Assembly: GCA_023404495.1 (NCBI GenBank)
Contig: JAEYBE010000051.1
Span: forward strand, 34,054-98,053
Source of the DNA: Actinomycetes bacterium
Lineage (GTDB): Bacteria; Actinomycetota; Thermoleophilia; Solirubrobacterales; JACPNS01
Length of the DNA stretch: 64,000 bases
Direction of reading: 5' to 3'
Shown here: positions 1-7,686 of the stretch, piece by piece
Numbering within the stretch: position 1 is the first letter of the stretch
Layout of the letters: each line of letters opens with the position of its first letter
Position numbers and translations under genes: made by a program
Notes under the pieces: model-generated
Database searches by the model: none
Seen by the model: only the letters and a program-made list of their open reading frames with translations
Told to the model about the DNA's origin: nothing

Positions 1-406
1 CCTGCTCCTCGTACTCGCCGCGGATGTAGATGAAAGCCTTGTTGATACCGGCGGCGTAACTGGCGATGATCATGCCCTCGATCAGCTGGTGCGGGTTCTT
101 CTGCATCAGCTCGCGGTCCTTGAAGGTGCCGGGCTCGGACTCATCGGCGTTGCAGCAGAGGTACTTGTCCATTTCGCCCTTGGGCAGGAAGCCGGCCTTC
201 GTACCCATCGCAAAGCCGGCGCCGCCGCGACCGCGCAGTCCTGAGGCCTGGAGCTCTTCGAGCACCTGCTCGGGCGCCACGTCGGCCAGCACACGACGAA
301 GTTCGGAGTAGCCGCCGCGCGCCTCGTAGACGTCGATCGTCTTCAGGCCCGGCTCGTCAATCCGGTCAAACAGCAGTTCGTCGGAGAGCGACCTTGCGGC
401 TTCCAT
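1..406 (-). CDS. nuoF: NADH-quinone oxidoreductase subunit F, 5' part (cut by window edge)
   Basis: NuoF is the peripheral-arm subunit of respiratory complex I that binds NADH and FMN and passes electrons to iron-sulfur clusters. Only about 135 N-terminal residues lie in the window; the gene runs off the left edge. The visible part carries the glycine-rich NADH/FMN motif GRGGAGFAMGTKAGF (about residues 59-73) and the family signature NADESEPGTFKDREL (about 86-100). The C-terminal cysteines that bind the N3 4Fe-4S cluster are out of view. The ATG at 406 overlaps the nuoE stop (ATGA), indicating translational coupling. The identification is secure from motifs and operon order. Confidence 0.96.
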   Translation of the reverse strand, partial: MEAARSLSDELLFDRIDEPGLKTIDVYEARGGYSELRRVLADVAPEQVLEELQASGLRGRGGAGFAMGTKAGFLPKGEMDKYLCCNADESEPGTFKDRELMQKNPHQLIEGMIIASYAAGINKAFIYIRGEYEEQ

Positions 407-1062
407 CAGCGCTCACCTCCCTGGGACACGTCGTACCCTTCAGCGCGCCCGCCGTTCTGCCAGAGCGTCGCGGCGACCGGACGGCGAGAAAGCTTCTTGC
501 TCGGCAGCACCTCGCGGCCGGCGCGGATGTCCTCGACCAGTCGCCGCGCGTCGTCAACTGTAAGCGGGCCGACGAATTCGCCGTCGACGCTGGCCATCGG
601 CGCGATGTCGCAGGCACCGAGGCACTCGAAGTTGCGCAGGAAGATGCCGTCCTCGGAGGTGCCGCCGTTGGCGACGCCGACCTGCCGCTCGAGTTCTTCC
701 ATCACCTGGTCTGCGCCGCGCAACATGCAGCTGATGTTCGTGCACATGTAGATCGTGTTCTTGCCCGACGGCTCGAGCTCGAACATGTCGTAGAAGCTCG
801 CCACCGACACCAATCGAGCTGGTGTCAACTTCATCACCGCTGCCACCTGGTCGATCGCCTCAGGCGAGAGCCAGCCGTGCGTCTTCTGCGCGGCCATCAG
901 ACAGGGGATGATCGCCGACTTCTTGTCGGGGTACATCTCCATGCGGTCGACGATCCACTCGCGCAGCTCGTCGGGCACGGCGACGTCGGCGAGCTGCGGA
1001 ATCGTGTCCTCGAATCTGCGCACCTGCTTGATCGGCCCCGGCTTGATCGGCTCTGGAGTCAT
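406..1062 (-). CDS. nuoE: NADH-quinone oxidoreductase subunit E (2Fe-2S)
   Basis: NuoE is the 24-kDa subunit of complex I; it carries the N1a 2Fe-2S cluster beside NuoF. The 218-residue protein has a thioredoxin-like fold with four cluster cysteines visible at C107 and C112 (CTNISC) and C147 and C151 (CLGAC), in family-standard spacing. The N-terminal helical part includes the typical YPDKKSAIIPCL stretch. Its ATG overlaps the stop of nuoD and its stop overlaps the start of nuoF, each by four bases. A C-terminal extension of about 40 residues after the cluster domain is not conserved enough for me to assign. Confidence 0.96.
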   Translation of the reverse strand: MTPEPIKPGPIKQVRRFEDTIPQLADVAVPDELREWIVDRMEMYPDKKSAIIPCLMAAQKTHGWLSPEAIDQVAAVMKLTPARLVSVASFYDMFELEPSGKNTIYMCTNISCMLRGADQVMEELERQVGVANGGTSEDGIFLRNFECLGACDIAPMASVDGEFVGPLTVDDARRLVEDIRAGREVLPSKKLSRRPVAATLWQNGGRAEGYDVSQGGER

Positions 1063-2432
1063 CGGTCAATGCCCCCGAGGATTGGGTCGAGCATCGCGAG
1101 CGTGGCGATCATGTCGGCGAGGTAGGTGTCGTTGGCCATGTCCGAGAGCGCCTGCAGGTTGATGAAGCTCGGCTCGCGCATGTGCACGCGCGCGGGCTTG
1201 GCCGAACCGTCTGAAACCACAAAACAGCCGAGCTCGCCGCGCGGCGACTCGACCGGCAGGTAGACCTCGCCCTCGGGCACGCGGATGCCTTCGGTGACGA
1301 GCTTGAAGTGGTGGATCAGCGCCTCCATGCTGGTGGCCAGCTCGTGCCTTGGCGGGAGTGCGACCTTGCGGTTGTCGGTGATCCATGCGCCTTCGGGAAG
1401 ACCGTCGAGTACCTGCTCGATGATCTTGCAGCTCTCGAGAATCTCGAAGAGGCGCACCTTGTAGCGGTCGTAGTTGTCGCCCACCGTGCCGACCGGAATC
1501 TTGAAGTCAAAGTTCTCGTACGCGGAGTACGGATCGGCCTTGCGCAGGTCCCAGGGGTTGCCCGTGGCGCGCAGCAGCGGACCGGTGACGCCCAGCTCGA
1601 GCAGCCGTTCTTCAGACACAGCGCCGATGCCCTTCATGCGCTGCAAGAAGATCTCGTTCTTGTCGAGCAGGTCACCGAACTGGTGGACGCGGTGCGGCAT
1701 CTGCGTCACCCACTCGCGCACGCGCCCGGCGAAATCGGACGGGATGTCCTCGACGACGCCGCCGATCTGGAAGTAGCGCGTGTGCATGCGCTGACCCGAC
1801 GACATCTCGAAGAGGTCGAGGACGTTGTCGCGCTCCCTGAAGCAGTACCAGAACATCGAGATCGCGCCGAGGTCGAGCGCGCTGGTGCCGAGCCAGACCA
1901 TGTGGCTGTGGATGCGGCACATCTCAAGGTGCAGGACGCGCAGCCACTGGGCGCGCTCGGGGACCTCCTCGTCGAGCAGTTTCTCGACCGCCATGCAATA
2001 GGAGAGCGCGTTGAAGTAGTAGGAGACGTAGTCCATCCGCTCGATCAGCGGGATGACCTTCCAGTACGACTTGTCTTCGCAGTTCTTCTCGATCCCGGTG
2101 TGGACGTAGCCGATCAGCGGCACCGTCGACTTCACAACCTCGCCCTCAAGTGTCGTGAGCAGGCGCAGCACGCCGTGGGTCGCCGGGTGGTGCGGTCCGA
2201 TGTTCATGGTGAGCAGCTCGGTCTCGGGACGCAGCTCTGTGTCGGCCTGACTCGCCGGGGCCCAGCCGTCCGGCGCCTCGCGGCGACGGGCCTCTCTTTG
2301 CTGCTCGATCTGCTCGGTCAGCGACTGCAGCGTGATCGATTCTTCGCGCTCGCGGTAGCCGACTCCGAGCGGGTCCTTGGGCGTGACGTTTGGCGGAGCT
2401 GTCGACTCTGTTGTCGGTGGCGGCGTCGTCAC
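1059..2432 (-). CDS. nuoD: NADH-quinone oxidoreductase subunit D
   Basis: NuoD is the 49-kDa complex I subunit that, with NuoB, forms the quinone-binding site at the foot of the peripheral arm. The family signature GPHHPATHGVLRLL is present near residue 80, and HLEMCRIHSHMVWLG follows in the middle. The protein ends with the conserved DPILGGIDR. The first 75 residues are a polar, proline-rich extension before the conserved core. I chose the GTG at 2432 because it forms a GTGA overlap with the nuoC stop, as at other junctions of this operon. An in-frame GTG at 2441 would add three residues and is the alternative. Confidence 0.95.
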   Translation of the reverse strand: MTTPPPTTESTAPPNVTPKDPLGVGYREREESITLQSLTEQIEQQREARRREAPDGWAPASQADTELRPETELLTMNIGPHHPATHGVLRLLTTLEGEVVKSTVPLIGYVHTGIEKNCEDKSYWKVIPLIERMDYVSYYFNALSYCMAVEKLLDEEVPERAQWLRVLHLEMCRIHSHMVWLGTSALDLGAISMFWYCFRERDNVLDLFEMSSGQRMHTRYFQIGGVVEDIPSDFAGRVREWVTQMPHRVHQFGDLLDKNEIFLQRMKGIGAVSEERLLELGVTGPLLRATGNPWDLRKADPYSAYENFDFKIPVGTVGDNYDRYKVRLFEILESCKIIEQVLDGLPEGAWITDNRKVALPPRHELATSMEALIHHFKLVTEGIRVPEGEVYLPVESPRGELGCFVVSDGSAKPARVHMREPSFINLQALSDMANDTYLADMIATLAMLDPILGGIDR

Positions 2433-2950
2433 TCGTACCACCCCGGTCCCTCGGGCTCGTTGTGCGTGAACATCACCGGCTCGCCGCCCAGCGGGAAGTC
2501 GCGGCGCTGGGGGAAGCCCTCGTAATCCTCGGGCATCAGGATTCGGCGCATGTCCGGGTGACCCTCAAACTCGACGCCGAACATGTCGTAGATCTCGCGC
2601 TCCTGAAAATCGGCCGTCGGGAACAACTCGACGACGCTCGGGAGCTTCGCCTCGTCCACCTCGACGCGCGTCTTGACGCGCAGGCGCTCGACGCGGCGCA
2701 TGTTCATCAGCTCGTAGTGGACGCCCAGGCGCGGCGTCTCGGGCAAGTAGTCGCAGCCGTGCACACTGCAGAGGAAGTTGTACTCGTGGCCCTCGGCGCC
2801 CTTCAAGTAGCTCAGCACGTCGCGCACGCTGGCCGGGGCAACTTCAAGACATGCCTGCTCGCGGAAGTAGCTGGTGCCGGTCACGGCCTCTTCGCCGACC
2901 TGCTCGCGCACGGCGTTGGCGATCAGCTCGAGTCCCGGGGCGTCAGGCAT
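2429..2950 (-). CDS. nuoC: NADH-quinone oxidoreductase subunit C
   Basis: NuoC is the 30-kDa subunit of complex I and packs against NuoD in the peripheral arm. The protein is about 173 residues from the ATG at 2950. The family signature is visible as EREIYDMFGVEFEGHPDMRR followed by ILMPEDYEGFPQRRDFPL near the C terminus, the latter typical of the complex I 30-kDa family. The start was placed at MPDAPGLELI because the upstream in-frame codons lie inside nuoB and read as low-complexity arginine/serine sequence. It overlaps nuoB by 8 nt. NuoC and NuoD are separate proteins here, not the fused NuoCD of enterobacteria. Confidence 0.95.
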   Translation of the reverse strand: MPDAPGLELIANAVREQVGEEAVTGTSYFREQACLEVAPASVRDVLSYLKGAEGHEYNFLCSVHGCDYLPETPRLGVHYELMNMRRVERLRVKTRVEVDEAKLPSVVELFPTADFQEREIYDMFGVEFEGHPDMRRILMPEDYEGFPQRRDFPLGGEPVMFTHNEPEGPGWYE

Positions 2951-3686
2951 CTGTGTCCTCCGCGAGGATGCTGCCGGCCGGACGACCGTTGCCCATCTGA
3001 CGCTTGCGCTCGGCAATCAGCTGGTCGAGATCGACGCCCTCGGGGGCACCGGCCGCGCCGTAGGGGTACTCCTCGGTGCCGTACGCGTCGTAACGCTGAC
3101 GCCAGCCGAGGTCGGGGTTGCCCTTGATCTTGCGCTGCAGTTTGATCAGCGCATACATCAGCGCCTCCGGGCGGGGCGGACAACCCGGCACGTGGACATC
3201 GATCGGCAGGAACTTGTCGGCGCCCTGGACGACCGCGTAGTTTGAGAACACGCCGCCGCTGGAAGAGCACGCGCCCATCGCGATTACCCACTTGGGCTCG
3301 AGCATCTGGTCGTAGATGCGGCGGATCACCGGCGCCATCTTGATCGAGACGCGGCCCGAGAGGATCAACAGGTCGGCCTGGCGCGGCGAGGCGCGGAAGG
3401 CTTCGCTCCCGAAACGCGCGATGTCGTAGCGGGCGTTGACCGTCGACATCATCTCGATCGCGCAACAGGCAAGGCCGAAGGTCATCGGGAAGACGGTCTG
3501 CGATCGCGCCCAGTTGAGCGCCTTCTCCAAAGTTGTGAGGCCGACCGACTGCTCGACGTACTTCTCGAACTCCTCGCCCTCAAGGTCGCCGCGCAGCATC
3601 GCGCGAGCCTTGAGCTGGCGCGCGCGGAACTCCTCGCCCGAGCCGGGCTGCGTCGAGTAGAAGGGAGTTGGGAGCTGATCGCTCAC
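2943..3686 (-). CDS. nuoB: NADH-quinone oxidoreductase subunit B (cluster N2)
   Basis: NuoB holds the terminal 4Fe-4S cluster N2, which reduces quinone. From the GTG at 3686 the protein has 247 residues. The tandem cysteines C74-C75 (GLACCAIEM), C140 (GACSSSGG) and C169 (HVPGCPPRPEAL) are the cluster ligands in family-standard order. GTG 3686 was chosen because it makes a GTGA overlap with the nuoA stop; an upstream in-frame codon at 3716 would add ten residues that match nothing in the family. The C-terminal 60 residues past KIKGNPDLGW are an acidic extension common in actinobacterial NuoB. Confidence 0.96.
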   Translation of the reverse strand: MSDQLPTPFYSTQPGSGEEFRARQLKARAMLRGDLEGEEFEKYVEQSVGLTTLEKALNWARSQTVFPMTFGLACCAIEMMSTVNARYDIARFGSEAFRASPRQADLLILSGRVSIKMAPVIRRIYDQMLEPKWVIAMGACSSSGGVFSNYAVVQGADKFLPIDVHVPGCPPRPEALMYALIKLQRKIKGNPDLGWRQRYDAYGTEEYPYGAAGAPEGVDLDQLIAERKRQMGNGRPAGSILAEDTDA

Positions 3687-4060
3687 AGTCGCCAGTCCAG
3701 TGCGCCGCGGCGCCATGAGTAGACGAACCCGACAAGCAGCAACACGCTGAATGTGAGCGTCTCGATCAGGGCGAATGTTCCGAAGGCCTTCAGCTCGACC
3801 GCGACGGGATACAAGAAGAGCACCTCAACGTCAAAGAGGATGAACAGCATCGCGATCAGGTAGAAGCTGACCCCGAAGCGGAAGCCTTCTTGCACTTCGG
3901 ACGGCAGGCCGCACTCGTATGAATCTTCTTGAGCCTGCTTCGACGGGGTCCAGGACTTAGGCCGCTTGGGGCCGACGAAGATGTTCCCGACCGTGAAGAT
4001 GCCACCGACAGCCAGGCCGAGCACGAGAAAGATCAGTACCGGCAGGTATTCGTTGAGCAT
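3683..4060 (-). CDS. nuoA: NADH-quinone oxidoreductase subunit A
   Basis: NuoA is a small membrane subunit linking the peripheral and membrane arms of complex I. The 125-residue protein has three hydrophobic segments: near the N terminus (YLPVLIFLVLGLAVGGIF), around the family motif FRFGVSFYLIAMLFILFDVE, and at the C terminus. The acidic residues in FDVEVLFLYP are typical of the family. ATG 4060 is preceded by a GAAAGG Shine-Dalgarno-like sequence. It is the first gene of the nuo operon, so the promoter should lie in 4061-4204. The remaining subunits (nuoG onward) would lie beyond the left edge. Confidence 0.95.
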   Translation of the reverse strand: MLNEYLPVLIFLVLGLAVGGIFTVGNIFVGPKRPKSWTPSKQAQEDSYECGLPSEVQEGFRFGVSFYLIAMLFILFDVEVLFLYPVAVELKAFGTFALIETLTFSVLLLVGFVYSWRRGALDWRL

Positions 4061-4143
4061 TCCGTTGCGACCTTTCTCGAGTCGGGGGGCGAAAAGTCTC
4101 AGCGCGCTTCAAGGTAAGCGTCTGAGCGATCATCATATGACAT

Positions 4144-4160
4144 TGTGACAAGTTGTTACA
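4144..4160. promoter_or_regulatory. Inverted repeat in the nuoA promoter region
   Basis: TGTGACAA and TTGTTACA face each other across a single G, matching at 7 of 8 pairs, in the AT-rich part of the gap between nuoA and the divergent gene at 4205. The layout and TGTGA half-site recall Rex-type redox operators, which control nuo genes in some actinobacteria (family knowledge), but the half-site TGTGAC differs from the usual TGTGAA. Which gene it serves and which protein binds it are inference. Confidence 0.45.
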
Positions 4161-4204
4161 TAGTGCAATATGCCACTAGAAACGCCCTCTAGGGTCTCGT
4201 CCTG

Positions 4205-4642
4205 ATGGCGAGCATCCACCTGATAGTCGGAGTCGGCCTGGTCGCGGCCAACCTGGTCGCCGGGCTCTGGGGCGTTTACGCGTGGCTCGCGCGTAAGCCG
4301 AGCGTTGCCTTCTGGTACCTGCTGCGCGTCGCGCAGGTGATGATCATCCTCCAGACCGTGCTCGGCGTGGCGCTTTTGCTCTCCGACCACAAGGCCGGCA
4401 GCGATCTGCACTATCTCTACGGTCTGCTGCCGCTCCCGCTGATGCTGATCACCGAGATGATGCGCGTCGGCGCGGCCCAGCAGGTGGTCGGAGACACCGA
4501 CTATCGCAAGCTGCCCGAAGATCAGGCCCGCGACCTGGCAATGAAGATCTTCATCGCCGAAACCCGAGTGATGGCCCTGGGCTGCCTGATCATCGCCGCG
4601 CTCTGCCTAAGAGCCGCAACAACCAGCGGCCACCCCTTCTAG
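4205..4642 (+). CDS. Small integral membrane protein, function unknown
   Basis: The 145-residue product has four clear hydrophobic segments (about residues 4-28, 37-60, 69-87 and 119-137) and a polar loop with the charged stretch DTDYRKLPEDQARD between the third and fourth. I do not recognise a named family. The start ATG follows the AT-rich region shared with the divergent nuoA, with no good Shine-Dalgarno sequence. The gene ends just before the first copy of the dispersed palindrome, which probably terminates it. The back-to-back arrangement with nuo could mean shared regulation, but nothing in the protein shows a respiratory role. Confidence 0.7.
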   Translation: MASIHLIVGVGLVAANLVAGLWGVYAWLARKPSVAFWYLLRVAQVMIILQTVLGVALLLSDHKAGSDLHYLYGLLPLPLMLITEMMRVGAAQQVVGDTDYRKLPEDQARDLAMKIFIAETRVMALGCLIIAALCLRAATTSGHPF

Positions 4643-4647
4643 ATACG

Positions 4648-4689
4648 ACAAAGATGCAGCTTTGACGTACGTCAAAGCTGCATCTTTGT
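4648..4689. repeat. Dispersed perfect palindrome, copy 1 (42 bp)
   Basis: The two 21-nt arms (left arm begins ACAAAGATGCAGCTTTGACG) are exact inverse complements with no loop; the centre is the self-complementary GACGTACGTC. The same core recurs at 17051-17104 and 60666-60719. It lies 5 nt after the stop of the plus-strand gene and 8 nt from the stop of the minus-strand gene, which suits a bidirectional terminator. Compared with the other copies the outer ACTACG arm is disrupted, so the perfect part is shorter. Confidence 0.9.
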
Positions 4690-4697
4690 AGGACTGG

Positions 4698-5189
4698 TCA
4701 GGGGCGTTCGGAGAGGATTCGGGCGTAGGCGCCTTGGTGGTAGAGCAATGGCTCTCCGCCGTCGGCGGCGAACTCTTCGACGGCGACGATGCCGATCTCG
4801 TGGTCGCCGCCGGGCCGAAGGTCGGTCAACTCTCCGGCGAACCAGGCCAGCGATCCGCCCAGCACCGGGGCGCCCGCTTTCTCACTCCACTCGACCCCAG
4901 CGAACTTCTCTTCTTCCGACGCCTTCGAGGCGAACACCTTCGACAGCTCTTCCTGCTCTGCCGAAAGGACGTTGACGGCAACGCGGCCGCTGGCTTCGGC
5001 GGCGATCCGGGTGCGCGCGGTGCGATCAAAACAAACGATCATCAGCAGCGGGTCCAGCGAAAGCGAGGTGATCGCGTTGGCCGTCATTCCCGTCGGGCCG
5101 TTCTCGGAAAACGACGTCACCACGCAGACGCCCGTGGCAAAGTGCCCGATCGCCGCCCGAAACCGCCGGATTTCTACGTCATCGCCCAT
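4698..5189 (-). CDS. Flavin reductase-like (FMN-binding split barrel) protein
   Basis: The 163-residue product fits the flavin reductase-like domain: RRFRAAIGHFATGVCVVTS at the N terminus, the TGMTANAITSLSLDPLLMIVCFD flavin-binding block (about residues 33-55, described here in parts), and a C-terminal PLLYHQGAYARI strand. Such proteins use NAD(P)H to reduce FMN or FAD and often supply two-component monooxygenases such as HpaC-, RutF- or HsaB-type systems. No oxygenase partner is adjacent, so the substrate is unknown. It is convergent with the gene at 4205, with the 42-bp palindrome between them. Confidence 0.88.
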   Translation of the reverse strand: MGDDVEIRRFRAAIGHFATGVCVVTSFSENGPTGMTANAITSLSLDPLLMIVCFDRTARTRIAAEASGRVAVNVLSAEQEELSKVFASKASEEEKFAGVEWSEKAGAPVLGGSLAWFAGELTDLRPGGDHEIGIVAVEEFAADGGEPLLYHQGAYARILSERP

Positions 5190-5246
5190 GCGTCCGGGTA
5201 TTCAACCAGCCCTCCCGTTTCGAGTCGCGTATTATCCCCGCCCGAG

Positions 5247-5636
5247 ATGTTCAACCGCACTCGATCCTTGCTTGTGCTGGCCCTCGTCGCGGCCGCCGCT
5301 TTCGCCTCTGGATGCGGCAGCGAGCGCATCAGCGTGCCCGAGGGCACAGTCGCCTACGAGGGCGCGACGATCTTCGCCGAGAAGTGCGGCGGTTGCCACA
5401 CGATCGCGGCCGCCGGCACGCACGGCTCTAAGCCCGACGGCGAGATCAACTCGAAGGACCGCACCAACGGCCCGAACTTCGACACGCGCAAGGAGTCGTA
5501 CGAGTCGGCGATCACGGCAATCCGCCAGGGCGGGTTCTCCGGCGCGATCATGCCGGGCAACATCGTCACCGGCGAGGACGCCAAGGCTGTAGCCATCTTC
5601 CTCGCCAAGTACTCCGGCACCAAGACCGCCGACTGA
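5247..5636 (+). CDS. Lipoprotein c-type cytochrome (class I-like, single haem)
   Basis: The 129-residue protein starts with a lipoprotein signal peptide ending in FASGC (lipidation Cys23), so it should sit on the outer face of the membrane. It has one haem motif, CGGCH (C47, C50, H51), and a likely axial methionine M102 in AIMPGN. The fold and size match small mono-haem cytochrome c domains that shuttle electrons. ATG 5247 was chosen because the signal peptide begins there; the longer open frame upstream is antisense to the flavin reductase gene. It is divergent from that gene, and its redox partner cannot be told from the context. Confidence 0.88.
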   Translation: MFNRTRSLLVLALVAAAAFASGCGSERISVPEGTVAYEGATIFAEKCGGCHTIAAAGTHGSKPDGEINSKDRTNGPNFDTRKESYESAITAIRQGGFSGAIMPGNIVTGEDAKAVAIFLAKYSGTKTAD

Positions 5637-5684
5637 GCACACGCGGCGCGCTTGCTGCCGCGGCGGACGGTATACGTTCAGCAC

Positions 5685-6932
5685 ATGCTCGATCTGAAGG
5701 CGATTCGCGATGACCCGCAGCCGGTGCTCGACGCTCTGGCGCGGCGCAAGGACGGCTCAGAGGCGCGTCTGAGCAAAGCGCTCGAACTTGACGCCCGGCG
5801 CCGCGAGATCCTGCCGCGCCAAGAAGAACTCTCGGCCAAGCAAAACGCGGCCAACGATGCGATCGCCGAAGCCAAGCGCGCCGGCGGCGACGCCTCCGAT
5901 GCGATCGAGCAGATGAAACTCGTGGCCGCGGAGAACAAGCAGCTAAAAGAAGAGCTCTCCAGCGTCGAGCAACAACTCGACGAGGTTCTCGCCAGCGTCC
6001 CAAACCCGCCAGATCCGACGGCCGCCGACGAGGACACCGAGATCAGTCGCTGGGGCGAAGGCGCGCCGCAAGGCAAGGACCACGTCGAGCTGGCTGGCTC
6101 GATGATCGACCTTGAGGCGGGAGCCCGTGTCGCGGGATCACGCTTCGTCTACCTGAAGGGCGACCTCGTCAAGCTCGAACTCGCGATCGTTCAGTTCATG
6201 ATCGACAAGCTTTCGGGCGAGGGATTCACGCCAGTGATCCCGCCGGTGCTGGTGCGCGAGCGCGCGCTCTTTGGCACCGGCTTTCTGCCCGACACCGAGC
6301 AGCAGATCTACCGCCTCGAAGAAGACGACCTTTATCTCACCGGCACGAGTGAGGTCGCGCTCGCCAGCCTGCACGACGGCGAGATCCTCGATGCCGCAGA
6401 CCTTCCGCTGCGCTACGCCGGCATCTCGCCTTGCTTTCGCCGCGAGGCCGGCGCGGCCGGAAAGGACACGCGCGGAATCTTTCGCGTACACCAGTTTGAG
6501 AAGGTCGAGATGTTCGTCTTCTGCGACCCGGCCAAGGCGGCCGAAGAGCACGAGCGAATCCTCGCGATCGAAGAATCCGTGATGCGCGACTTCGAGATTC
6601 CCTACCGCGTCGTCAACATCGCAGTGGACGACCTTGGCGCCTCGGCTGCTAAAAAGTTTGATATCGAAGCTTGGCTTCCGAGCCAGCAGCAGTACCGCGA
6701 GTTGACGTCCTGCTCGAACACCACCGACTACCAGGCCCGGCGCCTAGGAATCCGCGTCAGGCCCGAAGGTGGAGGTGCCCCGGTCACTGCCAACACACTG
6801 AACGGCACGGCGACGGCCCTGGGACGCACGATAATTGCAATACTTGAAAATCATCAGGGCGCAGACGGGGTAGTGAGGATCCCCGAATCGCTCACGCGTT
6901 TTGGGGCGCCATCCACGATCGGAGAATCATGA
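5685..6932 (+). CDS. serS: Seryl-tRNA synthetase
   Basis: SerRS charges tRNA-Ser with serine. The 415-residue protein has the N-terminal coiled-coil arm (MLDLKAIRDDPQPVLDALAR, then a long charged helical pair to about residue 105) and a class II catalytic core. Motif 2 is seen as CFRREAGAAGKDTRGIFRVH and motif 3 in the C-terminal TLNGTATALGRTI. Length is normal. ATG 5685 is the family start; upstream lies a TATACG hexamer about 14 nt before the ATG and no Shine-Dalgarno, so the transcript could be leaderless. Its stop overlaps the start of the response regulator gene (ATGA). Confidence 0.97.
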   Translation: MLDLKAIRDDPQPVLDALARRKDGSEARLSKALELDARRREILPRQEELSAKQNAANDAIAEAKRAGGDASDAIEQMKLVAAENKQLKEELSSVEQQLDEVLASVPNPPDPTAADEDTEISRWGEGAPQGKDHVELAGSMIDLEAGARVAGSRFVYLKGDLVKLELAIVQFMIDKLSGEGFTPVIPPVLVRERALFGTGFLPDTEQQIYRLEEDDLYLTGTSEVALASLHDGEILDAADLPLRYAGISPCFRREAGAAGKDTRGIFRVHQFEKVEMFVFCDPAKAAEEHERILAIEESVMRDFEIPYRVVNIAVDDLGASAAKKFDIEAWLPSQQQYRELTSCSNTTDYQARRLGIRVRPEGGGAPVTANTLNGTATALGRTIIAILENHQGADGVVRIPESLTRFGAPSTIGES

Positions 6933-7603
6933 CCAAAGTATTGATCGCTGACGACCATCACATCGTGCGGGACGCAATCAAGCTCCGCCTGCTCGAGAAC
7001 GACGACATCGACGTCGTCGGTGAGGCCTCGAACGGGCTCGAAGCGGTTGACCTCGCCAAAACCGAGAAGCCCGACGTCGTGATCATGGATGTCGAGATGC
7101 CGGCGATCGACGGGATCGCCGCGACCAAGCAGATCGTCGAAGGTGCCCCGGGCACCAAGGTGATCATCTTCACCGCCCACCCCCAGCCCGACCTGCTCGC
7201 GCTGGCCCTGCGCGCCGGGGCAACCGGCTACGTGCTCAAGTCTTCCTCCGCCCAGGAACTTCACGAAGCCGTCCACACCGTCGCCGGTGGCGGCACGTTC
7301 GTCAACGGCGGCTTCGACGCGCCTTCGCCCGGCGTTTCAAACCTTGAGGCATTGAGCCCCCGCGAGGTCGAGATTCTCCAGCTCCTCGCAGAAGGCAAGC
7401 GCGCAAAGGACATCGCGAATGAGCTCTCGCTGAGCCCCGCGACCGTGCACACGCACGTGCGCAACGCGATCAGCAAGCTCGAAGTCGACACACGCACCCA
7501 AGCCGTCGCGCTTGCCGTGCGCTTCCGCTATCTCGTCGACGCCCCTGAGCTAGAGGACGACGAGAGCGGCGCCGAAGACGGCGCGATTCTGCCGGGCGCC
7601 TAG
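6929..7603 (+). CDS. NarL/FixJ-family response regulator
   Basis: The 224-residue protein has a receiver domain with the acidic pair D8-D9, the phosphoacceptor D54 in VVIMDVEMP and the conserved lysine in GYVLKSSS, followed by a LuxR-type helix-turn-helix (about residues 140-205, LSPREVEILQLLAEGKRAKD and SPATVHTHVRNAISKL). It is a transcription factor switched on by phosphorylation. No histidine kinase is nearby, so its partner is elsewhere. It is translationally coupled to serS, an unusual neighbour. A 20-residue acidic C-terminal tail follows the DNA-binding domain. It may or may not control the efe operon downstream; that is unsupported. Confidence 0.93.
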   Translation: MTKVLIADDHHIVRDAIKLRLLENDDIDVVGEASNGLEAVDLAKTEKPDVVIMDVEMPAIDGIAATKQIVEGAPGTKVIIFTAHPQPDLLALALRAGATGYVLKSSSAQELHEAVHTVAGGGTFVNGGFDAPSPGVSNLEALSPREVEILQLLAEGKRAKDIANELSLSPATVHTHVRNAISKLEVDTRTQAVALAVRFRYLVDAPELEDDESGAEDGAILPGA

Positions 7604-7617
7604 ACCGCGAATAATTT

Positions 7618-7634
7618 CCTAGCTGGGCGCTAGG
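7618..7634 (+). terminator. Short hairpin after the response regulator gene
   Basis: CCTAGC pairs with GCTAGG across a five-base loop, 15 nt after the stop codon. It lacks a T run, so as an intrinsic terminator it is weak, but its position between the regulator gene and the iron box fits. Confidence 0.4.
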
Positions 7635-7652
7635 ACTCTGTGCTAGTTTGAT

Positions 7653-7671
7653 TCGGGTTAGGCAACCCTAA
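7653..7671 (+). promoter_or_regulatory. IdeR/DtxR-like iron box upstream of efeU
   Basis: By hand alignment this 19-mer matches the IdeR consensus TTAGGTTAGGCTAACCTAA at 15 of 19 positions; its right part, TTAGGCAACCCTAA (7658-7671), matches at 12 of 14. It lies 15 nt upstream of the efeU start, where a bound Fe(II)-regulator would block transcription. The iron uptake genes that follow make the assignment coherent. Confidence 0.7.
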
Positions 7672-7686
7672 TTCAGCTACGCAGCA

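Noticed and set aside
394..1125. Long plus-strand open frames across the nuo genes
   Set aside because: They are antisense shadows of nuoE, nuoD and nuoC, typical of high-GC DNA; their products show no family motif, while the minus-strand genes match complex I subunits.
1308..2525. 405-codon plus-strand frame opposite nuoD
   Set aside because: It mirrors the codon pattern of nuoD and has no conserved sequence, no ribosome site and no family features.
7658..7671. Fur box upstream of efeU
   Set aside because: The TTAGG/CCTAA form fits IdeR/DtxR sites; the GATAATGATAATCATTATC pattern of Fur boxes is absent.
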